This document shows, piece after piece, positions 24,138-36,234 of a stretch of DNA of 64,000 bases; position 1 is the stretch's first letter; each line of letters opens with the position of its first letter. A program made the position numbers and the translations under genes. Origin of the DNA: Solen grandis. Lineage: Eukaryota > Mollusca > Bivalvia > Adapedonta > Solenidae. The DNA lies in assembly GCA_021229015.1 (NCBI GenBank), contig CM037785.1:390221-454220 (forward strand). The letters are read 5' to 3'. The notes beneath the pieces are model-generated. The model was given only the letters and a program-made list of their open reading frames with translations, did not search any database and was not told where the DNA came from.

Positions 24138-27079
24138 TTTTTTTCCTCACGGGATTTTCAATGTTGCAACGTCCTAGGAGAATGAAATTTCGATGGCTTA
24201 TTATTCTATTCGTAATTAAAAGATTCTATAATGTTCAAAGCCTATGAGTCATTTGACTCACACTTGGCAATTGCTTACAAAAGTTGTACGCGGTCCAAGC
24301 AAAAATTAATAAACCGATTTTTATCAAATTTTCACAGTGTGTTTAAATTAGTTCTAGTTGTGCATCTCGGTGTCCGTTTTTTCAAAATTCGAAAACACAA
24401 GTTCATGGCGAATGCAAGATTCAAACCAAGGACGTCAAATTGATAAATCTATAAAAAGTCCCAAATGAAGAGAAAGGTTATATTTTGTCAGTATATAGAT
24501 CTCCGATAGATTTAAAAAATTTTGGGAAAAATGGACGTCTTGTACGTCAAATGACTTCTCAAATTTCTAATATTTAAACACAAATTTTAATTTAATAAGG
24601 CCAAGGACAATGAATTTTAAGTCATTTCCCCAAGAAATGTTTTTTTTGATTTCTATGATTTTATACTCTTGACGTCATAATGACTCACACTTGTAATAAG
24701 CACAAAAGTTTTTACGCGCCAGACCATTATTAAAACCGATTTTCATCAAATTTTTTCACAGAATGTGTATATTATTTTTTAGTTGTGCACCCGGGTCCGT
24801 TTTTCAAAATTCGAAAAGTCCAAGGTTCTATAGCGTTCCAAGATTCGAACCAAGGCGTTAATTTTCAAATTCTTATAAAATCGTCCCTATTTAAGATAGA
24901 AAGAATGATATTGGGTCTATTAGGTCTCTGAAGACTTAAACATTTTGTGAAAAATAAATGTCCAAAATGCGTCACTGACTATTTTATGAAAAGAATTTCT
25001 AATTCTAAAAGATATTTCTATAGTTGAAATTTTCGAAGGGCAAGAAAATTTAATGACGATGCTTTAATACTGAAATTTCGATTTCAAGATTTTCAGAAGC
25101 CTATACTATTGACGTCACAATTTGAAATTGACACAAAACTTTAAACCGGTCCAGAGCCATAATTAATGGCCGATTTTCATCAAATTTTTCACAAAATGTT
25201 ATTAAGTTCATTGTGCATCTCGGGATCCGTTTTTTCAAATTCGAAAAGTCCAGGTTCTATAGCGAATTCAAGATTCGAACCAAGGTCTAAATTTTAAAGC
25301 TTATAAAATCGGTCCATTTGAGATGAAAAGTGATATTTTTCAGTAAATGTCCTGGATCTAAACATTTCGTGAAAAAAAAACTACTGACGTCAGTGACTCA
25401 TTATATATTATGAATTTCTAAAAAACAAGAGTATTTCTATATTTGAAATTGTCGAAGGCAATGAAAATTTAAGACAAAGGGGGGGGGATCAGACCGAATT
25501 TCGATTTCCAATGATTTTCATATGTCTCTACTCATATGACGTACTTTGAAATTGACACAAAGTTTGTCACGGCCAGACCATTATTAATGGGCCTTTTTCA
25601 TTACATTTCACAGCATGTTATATTATGTTCTTATTATTATCCGGGGTGCCGTTTTTTCAAATTTCGAAAAGTCAAAGCTCTATGGCGGATCCAAGATTCG
25701 AACCAAGGACGTCAATTTTTAAATGCTTAAAAATCGGTCCTATTTGAAAAATAGATAGTTTAAAATTTTTGTCATTAGTAGGTCTCTGGGTGCTTAAAAT
25801 TATAGAAAATAAACCATATGACTCACGTGACGTCATTTTTTATTGTTATTATTCTTTTCTTCTTCCTAACTAAACGCTTTTTTAAATGTTGCAATATCCT
25901 AGGACGATGAAATTTTTATGGGTTATTAGGCAGGGAGGAAATTTAATTCACCCCTACTGCATACATTGCCATACCAAAAATACGATTTTGTAAATAATTA
26001 GAATAAAATATAGCTAATAATTGACGTTTCCAAAGTATTTAGTTTATTAAAATTGGTTTACGCAATACAAATTAATAAGCAAAAAAAACTAAAAGAAAGG
26101 AACAATTTTCTGTAAATCTGTTTTCTTGGGTTTAACATCAATATCTCAGAAACGACGAAGATAAGTTTATACATTATGCGATAAAATGTACGTTTTTAAG
26201 AGCTTCTAACGGACCAAGTTTATTGAAATTGGGACTTCATAATAAGAAAGTTACATGGAAAATAAGATATTTCATAATCATGCATCAAAAAATTGGAAAA
26301 GTCACGCGCGGGTCACCAAGCAAAAATTTTGGCAACACTTAAAAAAAAAAAAAAAAAACAAATTGCAATTGATGGGCTATATCTTGATTTTTTTGTTTTG
26401 TTGTTTGTTTGTTTTTTTTTGTCGAATGTGACTGTTTCCAAAAGCATTGAAGTTAATACATGACAACGGCACAAGACAAAAACCTTTTGCAACACTATGT
26501 AGCTACAAGCATTGCAACCTTAAAAAATTCACACGCAGCCCCACATTTTAGACCACTAAAAACTGCATTTATGCTAACGATATTCATATTGCATCAGTTT
26601 GTGCTGGGATGTTCCTTTCAAAAATCACCATAGTTCGAAATTCCAGGAATTTAAAAAGGGGGAAAACAAGGAAGCCCAAACACGCCAAAACGCTAAATAC
26701 ATTAACAACTTAAAGGGTCGAAAGGATATACACTATACAAATATTCAATACTTCTTCCTAATGAGGCTAAAATTAAACAAGGTTACAAGAGCTTGGAGTA
26801 ATGAAATTCATGTGGATGAAATTTAAAAACTTCATTTGAACCCGTTTCATTTTTCTTTCACTGTCAATGACAAGTATAAATTTGTATAAACACATGGCAA
26901 GATATGGGCGGACTTTTATTAAAATTTCACAGAATGGTTTTCTATTTGTGCTATTTTTATATAGAAATAGAGGAATAGAAAGTTGCAATTTGGACAGATT
27001 ATCTATTATGTCATCTTCTATATATACATATAAAGCAGAGTTGCAGAAAGCCATCATTCGTTTAAAACGAATGACCTAG
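24107..27079 (+). mobile_element. Family A unit 4
   Basis: A long ATT-repeat tract, then TTCCTCACGGGATTTTC, four sub-repeats (~24287, 24712, 25140, 25563), a linker with a GTCACGCGCGGGTCACC phrase (~26297), A-run (26340-26357) and the terminal palindrome ATTCGTTTAAAACGAAT followed by GACCTAG (CTAG 27076-27079). A run of G near 25479 looks like a local sequencing artefact. Confidence 0.8.
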
Positions 27080-27266
27080 TTTTAGGACTTTCTGCCCTAA
27101 AGCAGAATCCTTTGGGGTTTTGTTCTGTTTATTAATTAGGACTTTCTGCCCTTTCGGCAGAAAGTCCATTGGGTTTGTTATTTTATTCTTCTTCTTCTTT
27201 GCTTCTTCTATTATTAGGACTTTCTGCCTAAAGCAGAAAGTCCCATTGGGTTTTTTTCGTTTATAT
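27080..27266 (+). repeat. Three tandem 50-bp hairpin repeats
   Basis: Copies near 27083, 27138 and 27216. The second has a CCTTTCGG loop and perfect AGGACTTTCTGC arms. The last is followed by TTTATATTATTATT, i.e. the microsatellite start of the next unit. Confidence 0.85.
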
Positions 27267-29579
27267 TATTATTATTATTATTATTATTCTTTTCTTCCTC
27301 ACGGATTTCATATGTTGCAATCGTCCTAGAGAAAGAAATTTCGATGGCATATTATTCATAGCGAAATTTAAAAAGATTCATAATGTTTCAAATGCCTATG
27401 ACGCATTGAACACCTTTGGCAATTGCTTACAAAAGTTTTACCGGTCCAAGCAAAAATTAATAAACCGTTTTTTATCAAATTTTCAACAAAAGGATATTAT
27501 GTTCTAGTTTCATCCGGGTCCGTTTTTTCAAAATTCGAAAAGCACAAGTTCTATGGCGAATGCAAGATTCAAACCAAGGACGTCAAATTGAAAATGCCAT
27601 AAAATCGTCCCTAAATGAGAAGAAGGTTGATATTTTGTCAGTATAAAGATCTCCATAGATTTTAAATAATTTGTGAAAATGGACGCCCCTTGTGACGTCA
27701 AATACTCATCAAATTTTAATTTAAACACAAAATTTTTTATATGTTAATAGGTCCAAGGACAATGAATTTTAATGTCATTTCTCCAAGAAATGTTTTTTGA
27801 TTTCTAGATTTTATATCTCTATGACGTCAATACTCACCTTTAAAAGCTACAAAAGTTTGTTCGCGGACCAGACCATTATTAATGAACCGATTTTCATCAA
27901 ATTTTCACAGAATGTGTATATTATTTTCTAGTTGTGCATCCCGGTGTCCTTTTTTTCAAAATTCAAAAAGTCAAGGTCTATAGCGATTCCAAGATTCGAA
28001 CCAAGGTCGTTAATTTTTCAAATTCTTATAAAATCGGTCCTATTTAAGATAGAAAGATGATTTGGTCCAGTATATAGGTCTCTGGAGTTTAAACATTTTG
28101 TGAAAAAAATGTCACATGGCGTCACGTGACGTCATTATATGATAATGAATTTCTAATTCTAACAAGATTATTTCTATATTTGAAATTTTCGAAGGGCAAT
28201 GAAAATTTAAATGACGCATGCTTTAGATACTGAAATTTTTCGATTTCAAATGATTTTCAGAAGCCTATGACGTCATATGACGTCCATTTTGAAATTGACT
28301 ACAAAACTTTATACACGGTCCAGAGCCATAATTAATGGGCCGATTTTCATCAAATTTTCACAAAATGTGTATATTAAGTTTCTAGTTTGTGCATCTCGGA
28401 TCCGTTTTTCAAAATTCGAAAAGTCCATGGTTCTATAGCGAATTTCAAGATTCGAACCAAGGTCGTAAATTTTTAAATGCTTATAAAATACGTCCTATTT
28501 GAGAATAGAAAAGTGATATTTTGGTCAGTATATAGGTCTCTGGGAGTCTTAAACATTTCGTGAAAAAAAACGTCATCTGACGTCATGTGACGTCTTTAAT
28601 AGATTATGTATTTCTAATATTAACAATTATTTCTATATGTTGAAATTGTCGAAGGCAATGAAAATTTAATGACAAAGGATTCAGACGCTGAAATTTCGAT
28701 TTCAATGATTTTCATATGTCTCTGACGTCATATGACGTCACATTTTGAAATTGACTACGAAAGTTTTGTACACGGTCCAACCATTATTAATGGGCCGATT
28801 TTCATTACATTTTCACAGCATGTGTTATTATGTTCTTATTATGTATACCGGTGCCGTTTTTCAAAATTCGAAAAGTCGAAGCTCATGGCGGATCCAAGAT
28901 TCGAACCAAGGACGTCAATTTTTAAAATGCTTATAAAATCGGTCCTATTTGAGATAGATAGTTAAAATTTTGTCAGTTAGTAGGTCTCTGGGTGCTTAAA
29001 ATTATGAGAAATAAACGTCATATGACGTCACGTGACGTCATTTTTTATTGTTATTATTCTTTTCTTCTTCCTAACTAAACGCTTATTTTAATATGTTTGC
29101 AATAGTCCTAGGACGAATGAAATTTTTTATGGGTTATTAGGCACGTGAGGAAATTTAGATTTCACCCCTACTGCATACATGTAGCCATATCTCAATAAAT
29201 ATCGATTTTTGTAAATATATTATGAATAAGAATTATAGCTGAATAATTGACGTTTCCAAAGATATTTGTTTTATTAAAATTGGTTTACGCAATACAAAGT
29301 TATAAGCAAAAAAACTAAAAGAAATGAAGCTAATTTTGCTGATAAATATGCTGTTTTCTTGAGGTTTAACAGTCAATATCTCAGAAACGACTGAAGATAA
29401 GTTTTAACATTAATGCGTAATAAAATGTAGCATGTTTTAAGAGCTTTCTACGGAACCAAGTTTATTGAAATGGACCATATAAGAAAGTTACATGAAAATA
29501 AGATATTTCATAATCAGCATCATAAAAATATGGAAAAGGTCAGCGCAGGGGTCACCAAGCTAAAATAGTTGCGCAACGA

Positions 29580-29627
<48 letters not shown>

Positions 29628-30380
29628 AATTGCAATGATGGCTATATCTTGATTTTTTTTTGTTGTTGTTGTTGTTGTTGTTTTTTGTCGACTGTTTGAC
29701 TGTTTCCAAAAATAAGCATTGAAGTTAATACATGTACAACGGCACAAGACAAAAATCCGTATTTGCAACACTATGTAGCTAGCGAGCAGTTTGCAAGCCT
29801 TGAAAAATTCACTCGCAGCCCCACATTTTAGACCATCTAAAAACTGCATTGTTATGCTAACGATATTCATATTTGCATCAGTTTGTAGGCTGGGATGTTA
29901 CCTTTCAAAATAACACCATAGTTCGAAATTCCAGGAATTTATGGCAAAACTACGGAAGCCCAAACACGCCAAAATCGCTAAATACATTAACTACGTTACA
30001 GGTGTCGAAAGGATATAGCACTATACAAATATTCAATACTTCTTCCTAATGAGGCTAAAATTAAACAAGGTTACAACTGAGCTGGAGTGGATGAAATTCT
30101 ATGTGTGAGAAAAGTTAGAAACTTACATTTGAACACTGTTTCATTTTTCTTTCATGTCATATGACATAGTATAAATGTTGTATGTAAACTACATGTGCAA
30201 GATAAGGGCGACTTTATTAAAATTCACAGAATGTGTTCTATTTGTGCTATTTTATATAGAAATAGAGGAGATAGAAAGTTGCAATTTGGACAGATTATCT
30301 ATTATGTCATCTTCTATATATACTATATAAAGCAGATGTTGCAGAAAGTCCTATCATTCGTTTAAACGAATGACATCTAG
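27267..30380 (+). mobile_element. Family A unit 5
   Basis: ATT-repeat start, four sub-repeats (~27440, 27860, 28310, 28768; period 420-458 bp), linker with GGTCAGCGCAGGGGTCACC near 29538, a ~42-nt A-run at 29582-29623, GTTGTTGTTGTTG, and a perfect terminal palindrome ATTCGTTTAAACGAAT with GACATCTAG (CTAG 30377-30380). Palindromic CRE pairs are intact in several sub-repeats (for example ~28722-28739). Confidence 0.85.
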
Positions 30381-32277
30381 TTATTATTATTATTATTATT
30401 CTTTTCCTTCCTCACGGATTTTCATATTTGCAATCGTCCCTAGGAGAATTAAATTTTTCGATGGCATATTATTCATATGCGTAATTAAAAAATTCTATAA
30501 TTTCATATGCCTATGACGTCATATGACGTCCACACTATGGCAATTTGCTACAAAAGTTTGTACGCGGTCCAGAGCGTAATTAATGAACCGATTTTATCAA
30601 ATTTTCACAGAATGTGTATATAAAGTTCTAGTTGTGCATCTCGTTGTCCGTTTTTTCAAAATTCGAAAAGCACAAGGTTCTATGGCGAATGCAAGATTCA
30701 AACCAAGGACGTCAAATTGACAAATGCTCATAAAATCGTCCCCTAAATGAGACAGAAGGTTGATATTTGTCAGTACATAGATCTCCGATAATTTAAATAA
30801 TTTGTGAAAATGGACGTCTTGTACGTCATAATGACGTCATCAAATTTCTAATTTTTAAACACATAATTAATATTTAATATGGTCCCAAGGACCATGAAAT
30901 TTTGATGTCATATTCTCCAAGAAATGTTATTTTGATTTCTATGATTTTTCATATCTCTCTGACGTCATATGACGTCACACTTGAAATAAGCTAACAAAGT
31001 TTGTACGCGGTCCAGAGCCATTATTAATGAACCGATTTTCATCAAATTTTCACAGAATGTGTATATAAGTTCTAGTTGTGCATGCCGGTGTCCGTTTTTT
31101 CAAAATTCGAAGAGTCCAAGGTTCTATAGCGATTCCAGATTCGAACCAAGGTCGTAAATTTTCAAATTCTTATAAAATCCGGTCCTATTTGAGATAGAAA
31201 GATGATATTGGGTCAGTATATAGGTCTCTGGGAGTCTTAAACATTGTGAAAATAAATGTCATATGACGTTTACGTGACGTCATTATATGAAATGAATTTC
31301 TAATTCTAACAAGATTATTTCTAAATATTGAAATTTCGAAGGGCAATGAAAAATTTTAATGCCGCATTTTCGGATTCTGAAATTTCGATTTCAATGATTT
31401 TCAGAAGTCTATGACGTCATATGACGTCACATTTGAAAATTGACTAAGAAAATTGTACACGGTCCAAGCCATATTAATGGCCCGATTTTTATCAAATTTT
31501 CACAGAAGTGTATATTAAGTTCTTATTGTGTATACCGGTGTCCGTTTTTTCAAAGTTCGAAAAGTCCATGTTTCTATAGCGAATTCAAGATTCGAACCAA
31601 GGTCGTCAATTTTTAAATGCTTATAAAAACTTGTCCTATTTTAGATAGAAAGTTGAAATTTGTCATTAGTATGTCTCTGGGTGTCTTAACAATTATGTGA
31701 AAATAAACGTCATATGACGTCACGTGACGTCATTTGTTTCTTACTATTATTTTTTCTTCTTCCTAACTAAACGCTTATTTTAATATGTTGCAATAGTCCC
31801 CAGGACGATGAAAAATTTTATGGCTTATTAGGCAGGGAGGAAATTTTGATTTCACCCCTACTGCTATATGTAGCCATATCTCAATAAATATCGATTTGTA
31901 AATATATTATGAATAAGATATTATAGCTGAATAATTGACGTTTCCAAAGATATTTAGTTTATTAAAATTGGTTTAACGCAATACCAATTTATAAGCAAAA
32001 AAAAAACTAAACGAAATGAGCTAATTTTTCTGATAATATGCTGTTTTCTTGAGGTTTAACAGTCAATATCTCAGAAACGACTGAAGATAACCTTTATACA
32101 TTATGCGTATAAAATGTAGCATGTTTTAAGAGCTTTCTAACGGTACCCAAGTTTATTTGAAATTGGACTTCATATAAGAAAGTTACATGGAAAATAAGAT
32201 ATTTCATAATCATGCATCATAAAAATATGGAAAAGGTCACGCGCAGGGGTCACCAGGCTAAATACTTGCGCAAACGA

Positions 32278-32312
<35 letters not shown>

Positions 32313-33064
32313 AATGCAATTGATGGGCTATATCTTGATTTTGTTCTTTTTTGTTGTTGTTTGTTGTTTTTTGTCGAATGTTGACTGTTTTCCAAAATAA
32401 GCTTGAAGTTAATACATGTACAACGGCACAAGACAAAAATCCGTATTTGGCAACACTATGTACTAGCGAGCAGTTTGCAAGCCTTGAAAAATTCACACGC
32501 AGCCCCACATTTTAGACCATCTAAAAACTGCATTGTTATGCTAACGATATTCATATTGCATCGTTTGTAGGCTGGGATGTTAACCTTCAAAATACACCAT
32601 AGTTCAAATTCCAGGAATTTATGGCAAAACTACGGAAGCCCAAACACGCCAAAATCGCTAAATACGATTAACTACGTTACAGTGTCGAAAGGATATAGCA
32701 CTATACAAAAATATTCAATACTTCTTCCTAATGAGGCTAAAATTAAACAAGGTTACAACCTGAGCTGGAGTATGAAATTCTATGTGGATGAAAGTTAGAA
32801 ACATTACATTTGAACAATGTTTCATTTTTCTTTCATGTCATATGACATAGTATAAATGTTGTATGTAAACTACATGTGCAAGATATGGGCGGACTTTTAT
32901 TAAAATTCACAGAATGGTTCTATTTGTGCTATTTTAATATAGAAAATAGAGGAGATAGAAAGTTGCAATTTGGACAGATTATCTATTATGTCACTTCTAT
33001 ACATACTAATATAAAGCAGAAGTTGCAGAAAGTCCTATCATTCGTTTAAAACGAAGACAACTAG
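30381..33064 (+). mobile_element. Family A unit 6
   Basis: Joined to unit 5 without hairpin repeats (CTAG then TTATTATTATT). It has three sub-repeats (~30560, 31003, 31456; period ~445-453 bp), a ~1.33 kb linker with GGTCACGCGCAGGGGTCACC near 32237, an A-run (32280-32308), a GTTGTTG stretch, and terminal GCAGAAAGTCCTATCATTCG plus TTTAAAACGAAGACAACTAG (CTAG 33061-33064). Confidence 0.85.
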
Positions 33065-33230
33065 TGTTTATTAGGACTTCTGCCCTTTCGGCAAGTCCTA
33101 TTGGGTTTGTACTGTTTTTTATTAGGACTTTCTGCCTAAAGCAGAAAGTCCTATTGGGTTTGTTATGTTTATTAGGACTTTCTGCCTAAAGCGAAAGTCC
33201 TATTGGGTTTGTTATGTTTATTAGGACTTT
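33065..33230 (+). repeat. Three and a part 50-bp hairpin repeats
   Basis: Copies near 33071, 33123 and 33174, and a truncated fourth near 33224 that breaks off after AGGACTTTTTT into TTATTATTATT. The third has lost bases in its right arm (GCGAAAGTCC). Confidence 0.85.
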
Positions 33231-36200
33231 TTTATTATTATTTATTATTATTATTATTCTTTTCTTCCTCAAGGATTTTCATATGTTGCCATCGTCCTAG
33301 GAGAATGAAATTTCGATGGCATATTATTCATATGCGTAATTAAAAAATTCTATAATTATCAAATGCCTATGACCGTCATTATGACGTCACACTTGGCAAT
33401 TGCACAAAAGTTTGTACGCGGTCCAGAGCGATAATTAATAAACCGATTTTTATCAATTTTCACAGAATGTGTATTTAAGTTCTAGTTGTGCATCTCGGTG
33501 TCCGTTTTTCAAAATTCGAAAAGCCCAAGGTTCTATGGCGAATGCAAGATTCAAACCAAGGACGTCAAATTGATAAATGCTCATAAAATCGTCCCTAAAT
33601 GAGACAGAAGGTTGATATTTTGTCAGTATAATAGATCTCCGATAGATTTAAATATTTTGTGAAAATGGACGTCTTGTGACGTCCATAGACGTCATCAAAT
33701 TTCTAATTTTTAAACACATAATTTTATATTGTTACTATGGTCCAAGGACAATGAAATTTTGATGTCATATTCTGCAAAAGATGTTATTTTGATTTCTATG
33801 ATTTCATTTCTCTATGACGTCATATGACGTCACACGTGAAATAAGCTACAAAAGTTTGTACGCGGTCCTCAGCCCATTATTAATGAACCGATTTTCATCA
33901 AATTTTCACAGAATGTATATATTAAGTTCTAGTTGTGCATCCCGGTGTCCGTTTTTCAAAATTCGAAAAGTCCAAGGTTCTATAGCGAATTCCAAGATTC
34001 GAACCAAAGTCGTAAATTTCAAATTCTTATAAAATCGGTCCTATTTGAGATAGAAAGATGATATTGGGTTCAGTATAAGGTCTCTGGGAGTCTTAAACAT
34101 TTTGTGAAAATAAATGTCATATGACGTCACGGACGTCATTATATGATAATGAATCTTTAATTCTAACAAGATTATTTCTATATGTTGAAATATTTGAAGG
34201 GCAATTAAAAGTAAAGCCGCATGCTTCAGATGCTGAAATTTCGATTTCAATGATTTTCAGAAGCCTATGACGTCATATGACGTCACATTTGAAATTGACT
34301 AAGAAAGTTTGTACACGGTCCAGAGCCATTATTAATGGCCGATTTTTATCAAAATTTTCTAAAATGTGTATATTAAGTTCTTATTGTTATACCTGTGTCC
34401 GTTTTTTCAAAATTCGAAAAGTCCAAGGTTCTATAGCGAATTCAAGATTCGAACCAACGTCGTAAATTTTTAAATGCTTATAAAATCAGTTCTATTTGAG
34501 ATAGAAAAGAGATATTTGGTCAGTAATAAAGGTCTCTGGGTTTTTAAACATTTTGTGAAAATAAACGTCATATGACGTCCACGTGACGTCATTATATGAT
34601 AATGTATTTCTAATATTAACAAGCGTATTTCTATATATTGAAATTATCGAAGGACAATTAACATTAAATGACAAATGATTCAGATGCTGAAAGTCGAATT
34701 CAATGATTTTCAGAAGCCTATGACGTCATATGACGTCACATTTGAAATTGACTACAAAAGTTTGTACACGGTCCAGAGCCATTATTAATAGGCCGATTTT
34801 CATCAAACTTTCGCAGAATGTGTATATTATGGTTCTTATTGTGTATACCGGTGTCCGTTTTTTCAAAATTCAAAAGTCAAAGCATATATGGCGGATCCAA
34901 GATTCGAACCAAGACGTCAATTTTTAAATGCTTATAAAAACTGTCCTATTTGAGATAGAAAGTTGAAATTTTGTCAGTTAGTAGGTCCTCTGAGTGTCTT
35001 AACAATTATGTGAAAATAAACGTCATATGACGTCACGTGACGTCATTTTATTATTATTATATTCTTTCTTCTTCCTAACTAAACGCTTATTTTAATATGT
35101 TGCAATAGTCCTAGGACGAATGAAATTTTTATGGGTTATTAGGCACGTGAGGAAATTTTGATTTCAATGATTGTCAGTACCCTATGACGTCACATGACGT
35201 CACAGCTAAAAATAGTGAAAAATGGTGTTCAGAAAAATGCAAATTTTAGAGTTTATGACAGTAAAGTATGTCCTTTTTAACAAAAATCTTCAGCACCCTA
35301 TGACGTCATGTGACGTCAGAGCTAAAAATAGTGAAAAATGGTGTTCGCGCTCTACAGCCGCCATTTATGGTCGGATTTTCTTCAAATTTTTCACAGATGT
35401 ACACCTTGAAACTAAGGTGTACCTATCCTGCCAGCTTATCGAAATTCCGAAAAACCGAAGTTCTGTGACTGAATAAGATTCGAACATAGGCCCAAAAATT
35501 TCATTTAAGGATTAAAGAGCTTCAGAATGAGATAGAAAGTTGAAACTTACACAGTTTGCAGTTCTGCAGCATTTCTACAAATATTTTGAATTTTGACGTC
35601 CAAGGACGTCATAAGCATATCACTTAATTTTAATTTTGGGGCTTGATTTCGACATGATGCCATGTTGTTCAGAGTTATTGCAGTAAAGTATGCGCTTTTG
35701 AGCAACAGCATTTTCAGCACCCTATGACGTCACGTGACGTCAGAGCTACAAATAGTGAAAAATGGTGTTCGCGCTCTACAGCTGCCATTTATGATCAGAT
35801 TTTCTTCAAATTTTTACAGATGGTACATCTTGAAACTAAGGTGTGAATATTTTGTCAGCTAACCTTAATTCCGAAAAAACCGAAGCATTGTGCTGAATAA
35901 GAATCGAACATAGGACCAAAGATTTCATTTTAGGGTTAAAAGAACTTCAGGATGAGATAGAAAGTTGAAATTATACAGTTTGCAGTTCTGCATAATTTCT
36001 ACATATATTTTGAGTCGTGACTCATAATGACTTCATAAGCATACTACTACTGCTACTTATTTTTTCTTTCTTCGTTACTAAACGCTTATTTTTCGCGGAA
36101 TATAATGTCAATTGTTCAGCATGAACATTAAATACTACCAGAGGTGAGTCATTACATGAAACTTCTATCTCCTGCTTTTTGCATAACACATGTTGCAGAA

Positions 36201-36234
36201 AGTCCTATCATTCGTTTAGACGAATGACATCTAG
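33231..36234 (+). mobile_element. Family A unit 7 (variant 3' half)
   Basis: Four standard sub-repeats (~33415, 33859, 34311, 34764) are followed, instead of the A-run linker, by two ~424-bp sub-repeats of a different subtype (CAGCACCCTATGACGTCA at 35291 and 35715; GTTCGCGCTCTACAGC at ~35347 and ~35768; GCTAAAAATAGTGAAAAATGG). The same GTTCGCGCTCTACAGCC subtype occurs at 42.1 kb. The unit still ends with GCAGAAAGTCCTATCATTCG, then TTTAGACGAATGACATCTAG (CTAG 36231-36234), so it is a chimaera of two subfamilies with a shared end. Confidence 0.8.
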
